From Deltaproteobacteria bacterium (GTDB taxonomy: Bacteria > Desulfobacterota > Binatia > UBA9968), in contig VBKX01000334.1 in NCBI GenBank assembly GCA_005879435.1, forward strand, positions 1-7,628: 7,628 bases of DNA, read 5' to 3'. The notes beneath the pieces are model-generated. The model was not told where the DNA came from. It was given only the letters and a program-made list of their open reading frames with translations, and searched no databases. Positions 6,667 to 7,628 of this stretch are shown one piece after another. The stretch's first letter is position 1. Each line of letters begins with the position of its first letter. Made by a program: the position numbers and the translations under genes.

Positions 6667-6707
6667 ACTTTCACCTTTACGGAGTCCCAATCGAAACGAC
6701 GCGCGAG

Positions 6708-7628
6708 CTAATCCCAAACCTGCTTTGCTGCCTCCACGATCACATCTAATTTTTCCCACATCTCGTCTTCGCTCAAAACTTTGGAATCTAAGCCGCCAAA
6801 GCCGCATTGAGGGCTGAGGGCGAGTTGATCGACGGGTAGAAGTTTGCTCGCCTGATCGATGCGTCGTTTCAAATCGTCGACCGTTTCCATATCGGAATTT
6901 TTGGTCGAGACCAAACCCAACACAACGATTTTGTCTTTGGGCACGAGGCGGAGAGGCTCGAAGCCGCCGGCGCGGTCGCTGTCGTATTCGAGCAGGATGC
7001 GCTGGTGTTTGAGAGAATTGAAAAGTTTCTCGGCAATGGCGTCGTAGGAGCCTTCGCGGTGCCATTGAGGGACGAGCTTGCCGGTTTTTGGGTCGATGGT
7101 GCGGGCATTGCCGCGGCAGATGTGGATGCCGAACGTGACGCCGGCGAATCCTTCGATGAGCGCATTGTCGGCGTCGCTGGAACGTTGAAAATTTCTTTCG
7201 GGGTCTTCACCACGGGAGCGCATTCTGTCCAAGGAAATCTTATCGACATAGGCAGTATAACCCGGCGCATCGATTTGAATGTACTTACAGCCGGCGTTTA
7301 CTAATTCGCCAATGATCTGGCGTTCGATTTGGACGATATGCTCGACAAAGTCATCTAGCCCTTTGTAAACGTTCAGCGACGCTTCCCATTTGAAACGTTG
7401 GGCGATTCGATCAGGACCAAGCACGGTGACTTTTGCCGGGACTTTGGCGACGGCTTGGGCGCAGCGGTATTCCGTCAACGGCAAATTGCGTGTGAGCTTT
7501 AGCCGTTCGATCGTGCCGCGGCGAGTGACGATCGCCGGGCCGGCTTCGTCGAAATTCTGCTCGGCACGTTCGAGCGGAGTTTCGTTGAGATCGCGTTTTT
7601 CGTAGTAGAGCGAAATATTTTTGGGCAC
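6708..7628 (-). CDS. MetE-like cobalamin-independent methyltransferase, N-terminus outside window
   Basis: Residues are counted from the right window edge. The protein belongs to the UROD/MetE-like superfamily and resembles the C-terminal catalytic half of cobalamin-independent methionine synthase, which transfers a methyl group to a zinc-bound thiol. The barrel signature CKYIQIDAPGYTAYVD is at 114-129, where MetE usually has a DEP motif. All four zinc ligands are present: H169 and C171 (FGIHICRGN), E214 (LLEYD) and C275 (LSPQCGFGG). The typical N-terminal HVGSLPRP segment is missing. A GTG sits exactly at the edge (7626-7628), but the real start is probably further right, giving a protein near the usual 340-380 aa of stand-alone members. 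Such short proteins lack MetE's N-terminal folate-binding half, and many have undefined methyl donors. It converges on the nitrile hydratase-like unit, so it is not in that operon. Superfamily and zinc site are secure; methionine synthesis is inferred. Confidence 0.86.
   Translation of the reverse strand: MPKNISLYYEKRDLNETPLERAEQNFDEAGPAIVTRRGTIERLKLTRNLPLTEYRCAQAVAKVPAKVTVLGPDRIAQRFKWEASLNVYKGLDDFVEHIVQIERQIIGELVNAGCKYIQIDAPGYTAYVDKISLDRMRSRGEDPERNFQRSSDADNALIEGFAGVTFGIHICRGNARTIDPKTGKLVPQWHREGSYDAIAEKLFNSLKHQRILLEYDSDRAGGFEPLRLVPKDKIVVLGLVSTKNSDMETVDDLKRRIDQASKLLPVDQLALSPQCGFGGLDSKVLSEDEMWEKLDVIVEAAKQVWD

Overview
The window reads as a compact, moderately G+C-rich bacterial chromosome segment. 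It has seven recognisable genes, one probable broken gene, and short gaps. No rRNA, tRNA, transposase or CRISPR array is visible. Taxonomy cannot be fixed from this sequence. A standard bacterial-type MetK beside an archaeal/Thermotoga-type AhcY, plus nitrile hydratase-like genes, would suit an uncultured soil, sediment or groundwater lineage, but that is inference.

Region 1 (2-2460, + strand) is a methyl-cycle operon: metK, missing only a few 5' codons, then ahcY 29 nt downstream. A strong intrinsic terminator (about 2484-2520) closes it.

Region 2 (about 2556-6343, + strand) looks like a four-gene transcription unit with gaps of 46, 32 and 8 nt. The genes are a cupin resembling thiol dioxygenases, a large divergent asparaginase-superfamily protein, a nitrile hydratase alpha / thiocyanate hydrolase gamma-type protein with an intact VCTLCSCY metal claw, and a small protein matching only the C-terminal half of a nitrile hydratase beta subunit. 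The alpha-type protein has an unusual N-terminal extension: a His-rich start, then what I read as two extra copies of the helical arm that precedes the alpha core. The N-terminal half of the beta subunit is not in the window. An amidohydrolase-like protein next to a nitrile hydratase-like pair suggests a nitrile to amide to acid route (for example 3-cyanoalanine to asparagine to aspartate) or a thiocyanate hydrolase-like enzyme. This module is the most novel part of the window.

Region 3 (6344-6707) is visibly A+T-richer. It holds a likely frameshifted small membrane-protein gene. Region 4 (6708-7628, - strand, running off the right edge) is a MetE-like methyltransferase with all four zinc ligands, convergent to the rest. 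It links loosely back to the methionine cycle of region 1.
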